From: Kosakonia radicincitans DSM 16656
GTDB taxonomy: Bacteria; Pseudomonadota; Gammaproteobacteria; Enterobacterales; Enterobacteriaceae
Assembly (NCBI RefSeq): GCF_000280495.2
Contig: NZ_CP018016.1
Coordinates: forward strand, 682,001-746,000
Length of the DNA: 64,000 nt
Direction: 5' to 3'
Part shown: positions 35,946 through 45,121 of the stretch, piece by piece
Position numbering within the stretch: the first letter of the stretch is position 1
Layout of the letters: each line of letters begins with the position of its first letter
Notes under the pieces: model-generated
Seen by the model: only the letters and a program-made list of their open reading frames with translations
Told to the model about the DNA's origin: nothing
Databases searched by the model: none
Position numbers and translations under genes: made by a program

Positions 35946-36806
35946 TCAGCGCCGTTGCGACGCGTGATTTTTACGGTATTGCAGCGGTGTTTCACCGATA
36001 CCTTTCCTGAAAGCGCTAATAAACCAGGTGACGTCAGAAAATCCCACCAGTGCGGCGATGTCGCGAATGCTGTGCGGGCTGTGCAGCAGATAGTCGCAGG
36101 CTTTGCGCAGGCGAATGGTGTTGAGATAGTGATTAATCGGCTCGCCGGTTTCTTCATGGAAGCGGCGCGAGATGTAGCTGCGCGATTTCCCCAGCTCCTG
36201 CGCCAGCTTTTCCAGGCTGAATTTTTGCTGGTAGTTCTCTTCCAGCCAGAACATCACTGGCGTGGCAATGCCGCAACCTTCTTCCGGCAATTTCTCACTC
36301 TCTTCCGGCAACATACTTAGCAAATTCAACAACAGGCAGGCGACTTGTTCGCCGTTCAGTTTCGCGCTGGCGGCCAGCTTGGCGTAGCCGCTGAACAGAT
36401 GGTCGATATGGGCGTGAATAGTTGCTGCATCCATCACCACCGCCGCGCCGCCGCGCTGAGAAAGTCGCTGCAAACGGCTGTGATTGTGCGGAAAATCGCG
36501 GAAATAACGGAGGATCGCGTGGTGGTCAACATGAATGATAGTGCGGCGATAACTCGCCTGCGCCTGCTCATCGACCATCACTTTATGGATGGTGAGCGGT
36601 GGAAAGAAAAACAGCCGTCCAGGGCGCATGGTGTACTGGCGGTTATCGACGATCACCACGCCAAACCCCTCCTCGACGTACAGCACTTCCAGGCACTGAT
36701 GCCAGTGGTGATAGCGCACCGTATTGGCAAACAGGCGGCTGAACGATGCAACCGCATCGTTGAGGGTGATCAGTTCCAGTCTCTCTGTTTGCCAGTTGTC
36801 TGCCAT
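35946..36806 (-). CDS. AraC-family regulator, probably of the adjacent oligosaccharide locus
   Basis: The 286-residue protein has an N-terminal cupin-like sensing domain (HHWHQCLEVLYVEEGFG and RPGRLFFFPPLTIHKV) and a C-terminal pair of helix-turn-helix motifs (LEKLAQELGKSRSYISRRF and IRDIAALVGFSDVTWFISAFRK). This layout is typical of AraC activators of sugar catabolism. It diverges from the DUF2264/MFS/GH88 operon across 165 bp, so control of that operon by an oligosaccharide or uronate derivative is the likely role. Confidence 0.88.
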   Translation of the reverse strand: MADNWQTERLELITLNDAVASFSRLFANTVRYHHWHQCLEVLYVEEGFGVVIVDNRQYTMRPGRLFFFPPLTIHKVMVDEQAQASYRRTIIHVDHHAILRYFRDFPHNHSRLQRLSQRGGAAVVMDAATIHAHIDHLFSGYAKLAASAKLNGEQVACLLLNLLSMLPEESEKLPEEGCGIATPVMFWLEENYQQKFSLEKLAQELGKSRSYISRRFHEETGEPINHYLNTIRLRKACDYLLHSPHSIRDIAALVGFSDVTWFISAFRKGIGETPLQYRKNHASQRR

Positions 36807-36971
36807 AGTGCAACCAAACTCAACTTTTGCCCCGATGTCGCTATTTATAAACCACAGTTTTAAATTTCCTCAACAACGGGTTCAGCTAAAGCTTGGCGGT
36901 GTGACAGAGCTAACATTTCCCCTTCCTGGCGATTCACTATGCTTCTGCCACACGATACGGGAGAGAAACCT

Positions 36972-38795
36972 ATGCAGGCGGCGGAAGTGAAAACCTCAAA
37001 TCCATTGTCATCCCGCGCGGAGGTAGCCTGCGCGTTGACGCAGATGCTGGACGCGCTTGATAAGCAGTTTCCACAGGGCGCAGCGCGATTTTCGCTGGGA
37101 GCAACCAGCGCGCATTACAGCGTAGATATTGCCGAAATGGAGGGGCTGTCCCGCGCGTTGTGGGGGTTGTTTCCGTTGATGGCGGGCGGCGATGTGGAAA
37201 CGTTCAGCGATAAATATCTGACGGCCATTAAGCGCGGTACCGATCCACAATGTGCCGGTTTCTGGGGGAAAACAGGGCCGTACGATCAGCGGCTGGTGGA
37301 GATGGCCGCTTACGGTCTGGGGCTGGCGTTACTCGGCGATAAGCTGGCGGTGAAATTCAGCGAGACTGAGGCCGATAATCTGCATCAGTGGCTTAATCAA
37401 ATCACCGATGCTGAGATGCCCGACAGTAACTGGAATTTCTTTGCCATCATGGTGCAACTGGGGTTTAAACGCGCCGGATTACCCTGGGAGCCAGCAGCTA
37501 TCGCACACCGTTTTCGCCTGATGGATGCCTATTACCTTGGCGACGGCTGGTATTCCGATGGTCCTGGCCGACCAAAGGATTACTACATTTCGATGGCGTT
37601 CCATTTCTATGGCCTGATCTACGCCACGCTGAATGGGGAAGAGGATGCAGAACGCGCGGCGATTATCCGCCAGCGAGCCAGCCTGTTTGCACAGGACTTT
37701 ATCTATATGTCGGCGGCAGAAGGGGAGTCCGTGCCGTTTGGCCGCAGCCTGACCTACCGTTTTGCGATGGTGGCTTTCTGGAGCGCGGTGGCGTTCTCCG
37801 GGCTGGAGGTCTTTTCACCCGGCGTGGTGAAAGGGCTGATCCTGCGCCATTTGCGCTGGTGGCTACGGCAGCCGATTTTCGATCGCGACGGCATCCTGAC
37901 GCTCGGTTTTGCTTATCCGAACCTGGCGATGTGCGAAGACTACAACTCGCCGGGCTCGCCCTACTGGGCGCTGAAAGTCTTTTTGATCCTTGCGCTGCCG
38001 GAATCCCATACCTTCTGGCGATCGGAAGAGCTGCCGCTGCCCGCGCTGGCTCCACAGCGCGTTATTCCGCCGGCGGGGCAGATCCTCGTGCATACCGATC
38101 AATCACGGCATGTCTGGATGCTGACGTCCGGTCAGTTGGAACTGAACAACTACGTCAATACCGAGGCGAAATACACCAAATTTGCCTACTCCAGCCGGTT
38201 CGGTTTCACCATTGAACGTGGGCGCTATGGCATCAAGCATGCGGCCTGTGATTCGATGCTGTTACTCAGTGAAGGTGATAACTACTTCCGCGGCCGCCGC
38301 GAATGTGACGAGGTTGTGGTCAGCCCACAGGCGATTTTCTCCCGCTGGTCACCGTGGCATGACGTGCAGATCTCGACGTGGCTTATTCCCTGTGAAAACT
38401 GGCATTTACGCGTGCATCGCATTGATTCACAACGCCATTTACAGAGCGTCGAGGGCGGTTTTGCGGTGCTGAAAGCCCCGCATCGTCATGAGCAAAACGG
38501 CAGCCTGGTAGCGGCGGAAAATGGCGTCAGCGGTATTTTCGAACTGCTGGCTGATAATCCGCGGGAAGCTGACAGCGTGGTAACGCCGCCGAACAGCAGC
38601 ATTATGTTTGCTCCTTGCGCCTCCATTCCTGTGCTGCGCGGCACGATAATGCCGGGCCGGCAATGGCTGGCCTGTGCGGTGCAGGCGGCCGTGACAGAGC
38701 AGGTGTTTCATTCGCACTTACCGCAATTATCCATAGAAGAAGATGCGCTGGTGATCCATTCGCCCGCGCAGGAAAAAATCGTCATTACATTTTAA
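36972..38795 (+). CDS. DUF2264 protein, putative glucuronide-active glycosidase
   Basis: The 607-residue protein has the DUF2264 architecture: an alpha-helical toroid-like N-terminal part (WGLFPLMAGG, WNFFAIMVQLGFKRAG, YLGDGWYSDGPGRPKDYYISMAFHFYG, RSLTYRFAMVAFW) and a beta-rich C-terminal part. It has no signal peptide, so it should act in the cytoplasm on imported material. From memory, some DUF2264 proteins were placed in GH154 (beta-glucuronidases); I cannot confirm that here. Neighbours are a LacY-type symporter and a GH88 unsaturated glucuronyl hydrolase, which fits uronide cleavage. The ATG at 36972 has GGGAGAG 6 bp upstream and is preferred to the one at 36939. Confidence 0.82.
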   Translation: MQAAEVKTSNPLSSRAEVACALTQMLDALDKQFPQGAARFSLGATSAHYSVDIAEMEGLSRALWGLFPLMAGGDVETFSDKYLTAIKRGTDPQCAGFWGKTGPYDQRLVEMAAYGLGLALLGDKLAVKFSETEADNLHQWLNQITDAEMPDSNWNFFAIMVQLGFKRAGLPWEPAAIAHRFRLMDAYYLGDGWYSDGPGRPKDYYISMAFHFYGLIYATLNGEEDAERAAIIRQRASLFAQDFIYMSAAEGESVPFGRSLTYRFAMVAFWSAVAFSGLEVFSPGVVKGLILRHLRWWLRQPIFDRDGILTLGFAYPNLAMCEDYNSPGSPYWALKVFLILALPESHTFWRSEELPLPALAPQRVIPPAGQILVHTDQSRHVWMLTSGQLELNNYVNTEAKYTKFAYSSRFGFTIERGRYGIKHAACDSMLLLSEGDNYFRGRRECDEVVVSPQAIFSRWSPWHDVQISTWLIPCENWHLRVHRIDSQRHLQSVEGGFAVLKAPHRHEQNGSLVAAENGVSGIFELLADNPREADSVVTPPNSSIMFAPCASIPVLRGTIMPGRQWLACAVQAAVTEQVFHSHLPQLSIEEDALVIHSPAQEKIVITF

Positions 38796-38858
38796 TTAAA
38801 CGCCCGGCTGCGGCCGGGTAAATATCTCTGAACCCTACATGCTTTCGTCGAGGATAGT

Positions 38859-40127
38859 ATGGAAAGAATAGCCATTAATAATAAAGCAGAGTATTACAAA
38901 ATCAGCAGCTTTATATTTCTCTACTTTTTTACCTGGTCCGCCAGTATTGGTTTGCTGGCTATCTGGTTGGGGCAAAAAGCCAATCTTAGCGGAACGGTAA
39001 TTGGTACTGTATTTGCTATTAATGGGATATTTTCAGTGATCCTGAAACCAATATATGGTTATATCCTGGATAAAATCGGCATGAGCAAATATTTGCTCTA
39101 TTTTGTTGTGCTGATGTCTGCGCTGATGGCACCATTTTTTATCTACGTGTATCAACCGCTACTTATTTCCAATACCTTAGTGGGCATTATTGTCGGCGCG
39201 ATTTATTTAAGTTTTGCCTGGTATGCCGGGGTTGCTGCCTGCGAATCCTATACCGATCGTTACAGTCGCTTAAACGGCATGGAGTTCGGGCAAATCCGCA
39301 TGTGGGGATCGCTCGGCTGGGCTGTTGCATCGTCGTTTTCCGGCCTGCTGTTTAACCTCTCGCCAGCTTATAACTTCATCATGGGTTCTGTTGCCTCGCT
39401 GATCATGCTGGTGGTTCTACTGAGCCTGAAAGTGAATGTCCACTCCGCTCACGCCAGCGATGTGCTGACGAAAGAGAAAATCGTGCCAGCGGATGTTTAC
39501 GCGCTGCTGCGTAACCGCAAATTCTGGGCTTTCTGCCTGTATGTTGCAGGCGTGGCGTGGATGATGTTTATCGCGGAACAGCAGTTCTCCCGCTACTTTG
39601 TCACCTTCTTTACGGATATCCACCAGGGCAACGCGGTGTTTGGTTACCTGGGCACGGTGCAGTCCGGCATGGAATTTGTCATGTATATGGTGATCCCGCT
39701 GTTCGTTAATTTTATCGGTGCAAAGCGCGGGTTGCTGATTGTCGGGTTGGTAGTGGGCGCGCGGCTGATTATTTCCGGGCTGTGCGAATCGCATCTGCTG
39801 ATTTCGGTATTAAAACCGCTGTACGGTCTGGAAATCTGCCTGCTGTTGGTGTCGGTATTTAAATATATCGCCGAGCATTTTGATAAGCGGGTTAACGCCA
39901 CCATGTATTTATTAGGTTATCAGGCCATGCTGTATGTCGGTAATGTGGTGGTCTCTTCTCCGGCCGGAATATTATATGACCGTATCGGCTTTGAAAATAC
40001 CTACATCATTATGGGCTGTATTGCACTGAGCTTTACTTTTATTTCGTTATTTACCTTGTCTGCCTGCCAGAGCAAATGGCGACAACATGGACCATTAGAT
40101 ATTGCCCGCGATAATGCAGCGCGCTGA
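38859..40127 (+). CDS. MFS oligosaccharide:H+ symporter (LacY family)
   Basis: The 422-residue, 12-span membrane protein has the LacY/RafB/CscB layout: YYKISSFIFLYFFTWSASIGLLAIWLGQ in helix 1, a GxxxDKIGMSK loop (YGYILDKIGMSKYLLY) after helix 2, FGQIRMWGSLGWAVA in helix 5, and VNATMYLLGYQ towards the C-terminus. It would bring a disaccharide or oligosaccharide into the cell with protons. It is placed between the DUF2264 and GH88 genes, so the cargo is probably a glucuronate-containing oligosaccharide. A GC hairpin (CCCGGC..GCCGGG) lies in the 63-bp gap before it. Confidence 0.9.
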   Translation: MERIAINNKAEYYKISSFIFLYFFTWSASIGLLAIWLGQKANLSGTVIGTVFAINGIFSVILKPIYGYILDKIGMSKYLLYFVVLMSALMAPFFIYVYQPLLISNTLVGIIVGAIYLSFAWYAGVAACESYTDRYSRLNGMEFGQIRMWGSLGWAVASSFSGLLFNLSPAYNFIMGSVASLIMLVVLLSLKVNVHSAHASDVLTKEKIVPADVYALLRNRKFWAFCLYVAGVAWMMFIAEQQFSRYFVTFFTDIHQGNAVFGYLGTVQSGMEFVMYMVIPLFVNFIGAKRGLLIVGLVVGARLIISGLCESHLLISVLKPLYGLEICLLLVSVFKYIAEHFDKRVNATMYLLGYQAMLYVGNVVVSSPAGILYDRIGFENTYIIMGCIALSFTFISLFTLSACQSKWRQHGPLDIARDNAAR

Positions 40128-40159
40128 TCTTATTTTCTGTAACAACAAGGAACCGAAAT

Positions 40160-41350
40160 ATGTTAAGTAAAATCGTTGAGGAAACGTTACGCGATTATCC
40201 GGGCACGCCGATGGATGTGCAGTCGTTTAAAGATGAACTGGATTCCGCGCGTGCGCATACCCTTGAACTGATTCGCCGTCATTTAACGGATTTCGGTGAT
40301 AAATTCCCCGCCGAAACCTGCGTCCAGGGGTATTATCCGCTGACCGAAAATGTTGAGTGGACCACCAGCTTCTGGACCGGGCAATTGTGGCTGGCGTGGG
40401 AGATGAGCGGCGATGACGGTTTCCGTGCGATGGCGGAGCGCCACGTGCGCTCGTTTGGTCTGCGCATTGCCGGACGTCACGATACCAACACACACGATCT
40501 GGGCTTCTTATATACGCTCTCCTGCGTGGCGGCCTGGCGTCTGACCAGCAATCATGAGGCGCGCGGGTTTGCCCTGCTGGCTGCCGAAGCACTGCTGGAA
40601 CGCTTTCACGAGAAAGCGCAGATCATCCAGGCGTGGGGCGATTTGCAGGATCCTGAGCAGGCCGGGCGCATGATCATCGACTGCAACATGAATCTGCCGC
40701 TGCTTTACTGGGCCAGTGAGCAGACCGGGGATCGGCGCTTTGCCCAGGCTGCGCAGGCACATGTACAGCAAGCGGCGAAATACCTGATCCGTGAAGATGC
40801 TTCCACTTTTCACACGTATTATATGGACGTGCAAACGGGCGCACCGTGCTATGGCAACACGCAGCAGGGGTATGCCGATGACTCCTGCTGGTCGCGCGGC
40901 CAGGCGTGGGGGATTTATGGTTTCCTGCTGAGCTTTATTTACACCGGTGATAAAGAGATGGTGGCGCTGTCGAAACGGCTGGCGAATTACTTCCTCAACC
41001 GTCTACCGGAAGATGCGGTGTGCCACTGGGATCTGGCGCTGGTGGGCAGCGATGCGCTGCGTGACTCCTCTTCGGCGGCGATTGCGGTGTGCGGCTTGCT
41101 GGAACTGATTAAACATCTGCCGGTGACCGATCCCGATCGCGCGCGCTATCAACAATGGGCGATGCGCATTATGTCGTCGCTGGGTAAGCACTACCTGGCC
41201 GGGAAAAATGAAGCCACGACCGGGCTGCTGAAACATTCGGTCTACCATCTGTCGGGCAATAAAGGGGTGGATGAGTGCTGTAGCTGGGGGGATTACTTCT
41301 ATGTGGAGGCGCTGGCGCGCTTTTCGCAGAGCTGGAAACTGTACTGGTAG
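40160..41350 (+). CDS. Unsaturated glucuronyl hydrolase (GH88)
   Basis: The 396-residue protein matches GH88 d-4,5-unsaturated beta-glucuronyl hydrolases. These hydrate the vinyl-ether double bond of the unsaturated uronic acid left by polysaccharide lyases, releasing the rest of the oligosaccharide. Expected catalytic aspartates occur in THDLGF (Asp113) and IIDCNMNLPLLYW (Asp174). Other conserved parts are EWTTSFWTGQLWLAW, DSCWSRGQAWGIYGF and DECCSWGDYFYVEAL. There is no signal peptide, so it acts in the cytoplasm. It is the last gene of the AraC-regulated locus and is followed by a REP-like hairpin. Confidence 0.92.
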   Translation: MLSKIVEETLRDYPGTPMDVQSFKDELDSARAHTLELIRRHLTDFGDKFPAETCVQGYYPLTENVEWTTSFWTGQLWLAWEMSGDDGFRAMAERHVRSFGLRIAGRHDTNTHDLGFLYTLSCVAAWRLTSNHEARGFALLAAEALLERFHEKAQIIQAWGDLQDPEQAGRMIIDCNMNLPLLYWASEQTGDRRFAQAAQAHVQQAAKYLIREDASTFHTYYMDVQTGAPCYGNTQQGYADDSCWSRGQAWGIYGFLLSFIYTGDKEMVALSKRLANYFLNRLPEDAVCHWDLALVGSDALRDSSSAAIAVCGLLELIKHLPVTDPDRARYQQWAMRIMSSLGKHYLAGKNEATTGLLKHSVYHLSGNKGVDECCSWGDYFYVEALARFSQSWKLYW

Positions 41351-41360
41351 AAATAAAAAT

Positions 41361-41387
41361 GCCGGATAGCGGCTGCGCTTATCCGGC
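41361..41387. repeat. REP-like palindromic element
   Basis: GCCGGATA/TATCCGGC arms enclose GCGGCTGCGCT. This closely resembles enterobacterial REP (PU) elements, which have GCCGGATGCGGC...CTTATCCGGC. It sits between the end of the GH88 gene and the convergent ygiN, at the junction between accessory and core DNA. A second GC-rich imperfect repeat follows at about 41401-41418. Confidence 0.65.
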
Positions 41388-41427
41388 TTTCGTCACTTCC
41401 CCTCGCCGTGCGGTGAGGGTCGCATGC

Positions 41428-41742
41428 TCAAAGACCCGCTTGCAGAATGCGGATATGCGTTTCCAGCACGTCGCTTTTGACCGCTTCGCTCCACGCTTTC
41501 ATGTGCGGCGTTTGCAGGTGCGCTTCAAGATGCGCCACGCTTTCCCACAGCTCCACCATCATAATGGAATCCGGCGCAGTAGCCTGGAAACTAACGCCCG
41601 CAGCGTGATCGACCAGCGGCTCATAGCCGTGACAACCCTCTTCCTGCAACACAACAGGAACGATTTTCGCGAACTGATCGAGCACCGCCTGGCGATGATG
41701 CTGCCCGGGACGGGTACGGATTTCGGCAATAACTGTCAACAT
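41428..41742 (-). CDS. ygiN: Quinol monooxygenase YgiN
   Basis: This 104-residue protein of the antibiotic-biosynthesis-monooxygenase fold has conserved MLTVIAEIRTRPGQH, EEGCHGYEPLVDH and WESVAHLEAHLQTPHM. In E. coli, YgiN oxidises menadiol-type quinols and is thought to form a quinone redox cycle with MdaB. It lies just downstream of mdaB on the same strand (34 bp apart), as in E. coli. Directly upstream on the chromosome is the end of the accessory block. Confidence 0.95.
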   Translation of the reverse strand: MLTVIAEIRTRPGQHHRQAVLDQFAKIVPVVLQEEGCHGYEPLVDHAAGVSFQATAPDSIMMVELWESVAHLEAHLQTPHMKAWSEAVKSDVLETHIRILQAGL

Positions 41743-41776
41743 AATTGGCTAACTCCTTCTAAGTCCAGCTACACAG

Positions 41777-42358
41777 TTAAGCAAAAATCTCCGCCAGATG
41801 CTTGCGATATTCTGCGATATAGCGCGGCACGTCAGGCATTTTAATCACGTCATTGGTGATAAAGGTCGGCAGCGCTTCCATGCCGAGGAACTGATTCGCT
41901 TTGTGGAACGGCAGGTAAACACCATCAACGCCGACACCGTGGAAGAACTGATCTTTCTCGGTGAACGCTTCCATCGGCGCATTCCAGGTCAGCGACAGCA
42001 TATAGGTTTTGCCCTGAATCAGACCGCCGGAACCGTATTTTTTGGAGGCATCGGAACGGGTACGGCCATCGCTGGCGTACAGTGAACCGTGACCTTCGGT
42101 GAACACGTCATCCATATATTTCTTCACCGTCCACGGCGCGCCCATCCACCAGCCCGGCATCTGCCAGATAATGGTGTCGGCCCACAGGAAGTTCTGCACT
42201 TCCGCCTTGATGTCGTACTCGCCGTCGGTACGCACGGTTTTAACATCATGTCCGAGGTCGCGCAGATAGCTTTCCGCGACTTCGGTCAGGGTGTCGTTCA
42301 GTTGACCATTAGAGTGCGCGAATTTTTTCGCACCGTTGATAATCAGAATATTGCTCAT
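41777..42358 (-). CDS. mdaB: NADPH:quinone reductase MdaB
   Basis: This 193-residue flavodoxin-fold FAD protein catalyses two-electron reduction of quinones, protecting the ubiquinone pool and limiting semiquinone radicals. Motifs are NILIINGAKKFAHSNGQLN at the flavin phosphate site, WQMPGWWMGAPWTVKKY and LSLTWNAPMEAF. It matches E. coli MdaB closely. It is followed by ygiN and preceded by qseC; the ygiZ gene seen near this place in E. coli is missing here. Confidence 0.95.
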   Translation of the reverse strand: MSNILIINGAKKFAHSNGQLNDTLTEVAESYLRDLGHDVKTVRTDGEYDIKAEVQNFLWADTIIWQMPGWWMGAPWTVKKYMDDVFTEGHGSLYASDGRTRSDASKKYGSGGLIQGKTYMLSLTWNAPMEAFTEKDQFFHGVGVDGVYLPFHKANQFLGMEALPTFITNDVIKMPDVPRYIAEYRKHLAEIFA

Positions 42359-42464
42359 GGGATGTCCTCAATCAAAATCGAATGACGGCAATGTTACCCT
42401 GAACATCGGCACGGAAAAATTGGCAAAAAGTGCAAAGACTTTTACGTTGGGGGCAATAATCGCG

Positions 42465-43811
42465 TTACCACGTTATTTGCGCGACAAAGCCTCCCTCAGG
42501 ATGATTGCTGAAGGAAACCGACATGTGATGCAGCCTGGCGATGCGTTTAACAATCGACAAACCGAGCCCGCTGCCGGTGGCGCTTTGCCCTGGCGGGCGG
42601 TAGAAACGCTCACCGGCGCGCTTTTGCATCTCATCGCTCATGCCGGGGCCGTTATCCCGCACGGTCAGTGAGTGGCTATCGAGCGTGACATCCACCGTGC
42701 TTCCCGGCGGGCTGTAGCGGATCGCATTATCCAGCAGATTGCGGATCAGCAGGCTGAGCAACAGCGGCTGGCCTTCGCGGCTGACGGAGGGCGTATTCAG
42801 ATGTAAACGCACTTCAATACCCGCTTGTTGCGCCGGGTGATAAATATCCATGATGGCCGATTGCAATACGTTCTCCAGCGCAACGGTTTCGATATCCGCC
42901 AGATTATCCAGCGAATCCAGCCTTGATAAGGTGAGTAACTGATCAACCAGGCGTGTGGCGCGATCAATACCGCGATGCAGCTGGGAGAGCGCCTTTTGCA
43001 GCGCTTCGGGGTCGTCATCGGAAAGCTGCGCCACTTCGGTTTGTACTTTCAGCGCCGCCAGCGGGCTACGCAGCTCATGCGCGGCATCTGAGGTGAAGCG
43101 CCGCTCGCGCAGCATCATGGTGTGCGTGCGGGCAAAAAGCTGATTCAGCGCATCGACTAGCGGCCGCACCTCGCTGGGCACGCCTTGCGTATTGAGTGGT
43201 TGAGCGAGATCCGGCGCGCGATGCCGCAGTGCCAGCGCCAGTTTTTTCAGTGGCCGCAATTCAATACTCAGCAGCACGATCAGTAAGATCAGCATTAATG
43301 GCAGGGCCACCAGCCAGGGCGTGAGCTGGGAGGTAATGATCTCCAGTGCCATCTCCTGGCGATATTCCCACTCCTGGCCGACCACAATGCGGAAGGTATT
43401 GTCCGGTGCGGTCAGCCAGAGAAAACGCCAGCGTTCGTCATCATCGCGCAAATGACCATTATCAAAGCCTTCTCGCCGATAGCTGTAAGGGATCTCTTTG
43501 CCGTTTTCGCCGTCGTGCAGCAGCATTTTGCCGTCGGTTGAATAGATGGCGAATGCCAGCGCATCATCGTCCAGATGACCGTGTTTGATCTTCTTGCTGG
43601 CGATCTGCGGCGCGGGATTTTTAAGCTGTTCAAATTCCATCACGCTTAAGCGTTTGGCAAACAACATTTGCTGCGTATCGAACAATTTATCGAGCTTTGA
43701 ACGCGTCTGATCCCAGGCCACCAGGCTGGCGCACAGCCAGGCCGCCATAGCCAGCAGAAAGAAGAGTAGGGTCAGGCGCAGACGCAGACTCAGTGGACGG
43801 GCAATTTTCAT
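42465..43811 (-). CDS. qseC: Sensor histidine kinase QseC
   Basis: This 448-residue inner-membrane kinase has two transmembrane helices (about residues 13-33 and 160-180), a periplasmic sensing loop between them, and the phosphorylated histidine in [15 protein letters not shown]. Nucleotide-binding boxes are [21 protein letters not shown] and [16 protein letters not shown]. In E. coli it responds to catecholamine or autoinducer-3-like signals and phosphorylates QseB. The start overlaps the qseB stop (ATGA). It is intact. Confidence 0.94.
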   Translation of the reverse strand: MKIARPLSLRLRLTLLFFLLAMAAWLCASLVAWDQTRSKLDKLFDTQQMLFAKRLSVMEFEQLKNPAPQIASKKIKHGHLDDDALAFAIYSTDGKMLLHDGENGKEIPYSYRREGFDNGHLRDDDERWRFLWLTAPDNTFRIVVGQEWEYRQEMALEIITSQLTPWLVALPLMLILLIVLLSIELRPLKKLALALRHRAPDLAQPLNTQGVPSEVRPLVDALNQLFARTHTMMLRERRFTSDAAHELRSPLAALKVQTEVAQLSDDDPEALQKALSQLHRGIDRATRLVDQLLTLSRLDSLDNLADIETVALENVLQSAIMDIYHPAQQAGIEVRLHLNTPSVSREGQPLLLSLLIRNLLDNAIRYSPPGSTVDVTLDSHSLTVRDNGPGMSDEMQKRAGERFYRPPGQSATGSGLGLSIVKRIARLHHMSVSFSNHPEGGFVAQITW

Positions 43812-44467
43812 GCGTCTCCCAGCGTATAACCGATGCCATGAACGGTGCGGATAAACGCGCTACCGAGCTTGCGCCGCAAGTGGTGGACATGCACTTCAAC
43901 CGCGTTGCTGGAGACTTCATCGTCCCAGTTATAGAGTTTTTCTTCGATTAATTTACGCGGCAACACGCGTCCGGCGTTGCGCAGCAACAGCTCCAGCAGG
44001 GCAAACTCTTTTGGCTTTAACACCAGCGTTTCGCCCTCAAGCGTGGCAATCAGGCTGACAGGATCAAGGGTTACTGGGCCGTGTTGCAGCACGCTTTGCG
44101 TCTGCCCGTGGGTGCGGCGAATAAGCACTTCCAGCCGGGCGGCGACTTCGACCAGCGCAAAAGGTTTGCACAGATAATCATCCGCGCCCAGGCGCAAACC
44201 TTCGACACGCTGGTCAATGGCATCGCGGGCGGTGAGGATTAATACCGGTTCGCTGCGTTTTTGGCTGCGCCAGTGGCGAAGAATATCCAGCCCGTCAATG
44301 CCTGGCAGCGTTAAATCCAGGATCACCGCATCGTAAGGCGCGGCAAACAGCGCGGCCTGACCCTGCTTGCCTTCGGTGAACCAGTCAATGCTAAATCCTT
44401 TTTTGCTCAGCCCGGCTTTGATGCCATCGCCGATGAGCGTGTCATCTTCAATCAATAAAATGCGCAC
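43808..44467 (-). CDS. qseB: Response regulator QseB
   Basis: The 219-residue OmpR/PhoB-type regulator has an N-terminal receiver domain with the acid pair ED at residues 7-8, the phosphoacceptor in [13 protein letters not shown] (Asp51) and a conserved Lys in CKPF. A C-terminal winged helix follows ([13 protein letters not shown]). It controls motility and its own operon in E. coli. It is divergent from ygiW, itself a known member of the same regulatory neighbourhood. Confidence 0.94.
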   Translation of the reverse strand: MRILLIEDDTLIGDGIKAGLSKKGFSIDWFTEGKQGQAALFAAPYDAVILDLTLPGIDGLDILRHWRSQKRSEPVLILTARDAIDQRVEGLRLGADDYLCKPFALVEVAARLEVLIRRTHGQTQSVLQHGPVTLDPVSLIATLEGETLVLKPKEFALLELLLRNAGRVLPRKLIEEKLYNWDDEVSSNAVEVHVHHLRRKLGSAFIRTVHGIGYTLGDA

Positions 44468-44614
44468 ATGGCCTCCTTTCTCACTAGACTCTCACGCAGT
44501 TAAACCGCTTGCGACAGGTAATGTACAGCGGAAATTTTTCTTTTCTCCCCTTAAGAAGTTGTTAAGAAGTTGCAGGTTAAATGAGCGGAAACCACAGGAA
44601 AAGGGAGAGAAAAG

Positions 44615-45004
44615 ATGAAGAAGATTTCTGCAATTATCGCCGCTATTGCACTGTGTTCCGCCCCCGCTTTCGCGGCAAATCAGGGGGGCTTTACCGGTCC
44701 GGGATCTGCGCAGCAGAGCGGTGGATTTACCGGCCCGGACAGCAGCAAAGCGACCGTCGAAAGCGCTAAGTCGCTGCGTGACGATGCCTGGGTTACGCTG
44801 CGTGGCAACATTGTCGAGCGCCTCTCTGACGATACTTATTTATTTAAGGATGCAACCGGCACCATCAATGTCGATATCAACCGTAAACGCTGGAATGGCG
44901 TGACGGTCGGGCCACAGGATGTGGTCGAAATTCAGGGCGAAGTCGATAAAGACTGGAATTCAGTGGAAATCGACGTCAAAGAGATTCGCAAAGTCACTCA
45001 GTAA
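44615..45004 (+). CDS. ygiW: YgiW family periplasmic OB-fold protein (BOF)
   Basis: The 129-residue precursor has a signal peptide (residues 1-20, ending APAFA before ANQGG). The mature N-terminus carries two copies of a GGFTGP motif (QGGFTGPGSAQQ and SGGFTGPDSSK). The remainder is a bacterial OB-fold domain (VTLRGNIVERLSDDTYLF...DVVEIQGEVDKDW). Related YgiW/YdeI proteins are tied to stress and cationic-peptide resistance. It is divergent from qseB and is preceded by an AAAGGGAGAG site. Confidence 0.93.
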   Translation: MKKISAIIAAIALCSAPAFAANQGGFTGPGSAQQSGGFTGPDSSKATVESAKSLRDDAWVTLRGNIVERLSDDTYLFKDATGTINVDINRKRWNGVTVGPQDVVEIQGEVDKDWNSVEIDVKEIRKVTQ

Positions 45005-45121
45005 GCGCCTGTTGTGCGCGAAAAATCGCTCATCGCTATGACTCTTCGCCGCAGATAAGGTAGTATCTGCGGCAATATTGCCGCCGCACAGGCGGCCGCA
45101 TACGTTGAGGAATCTCGATTA

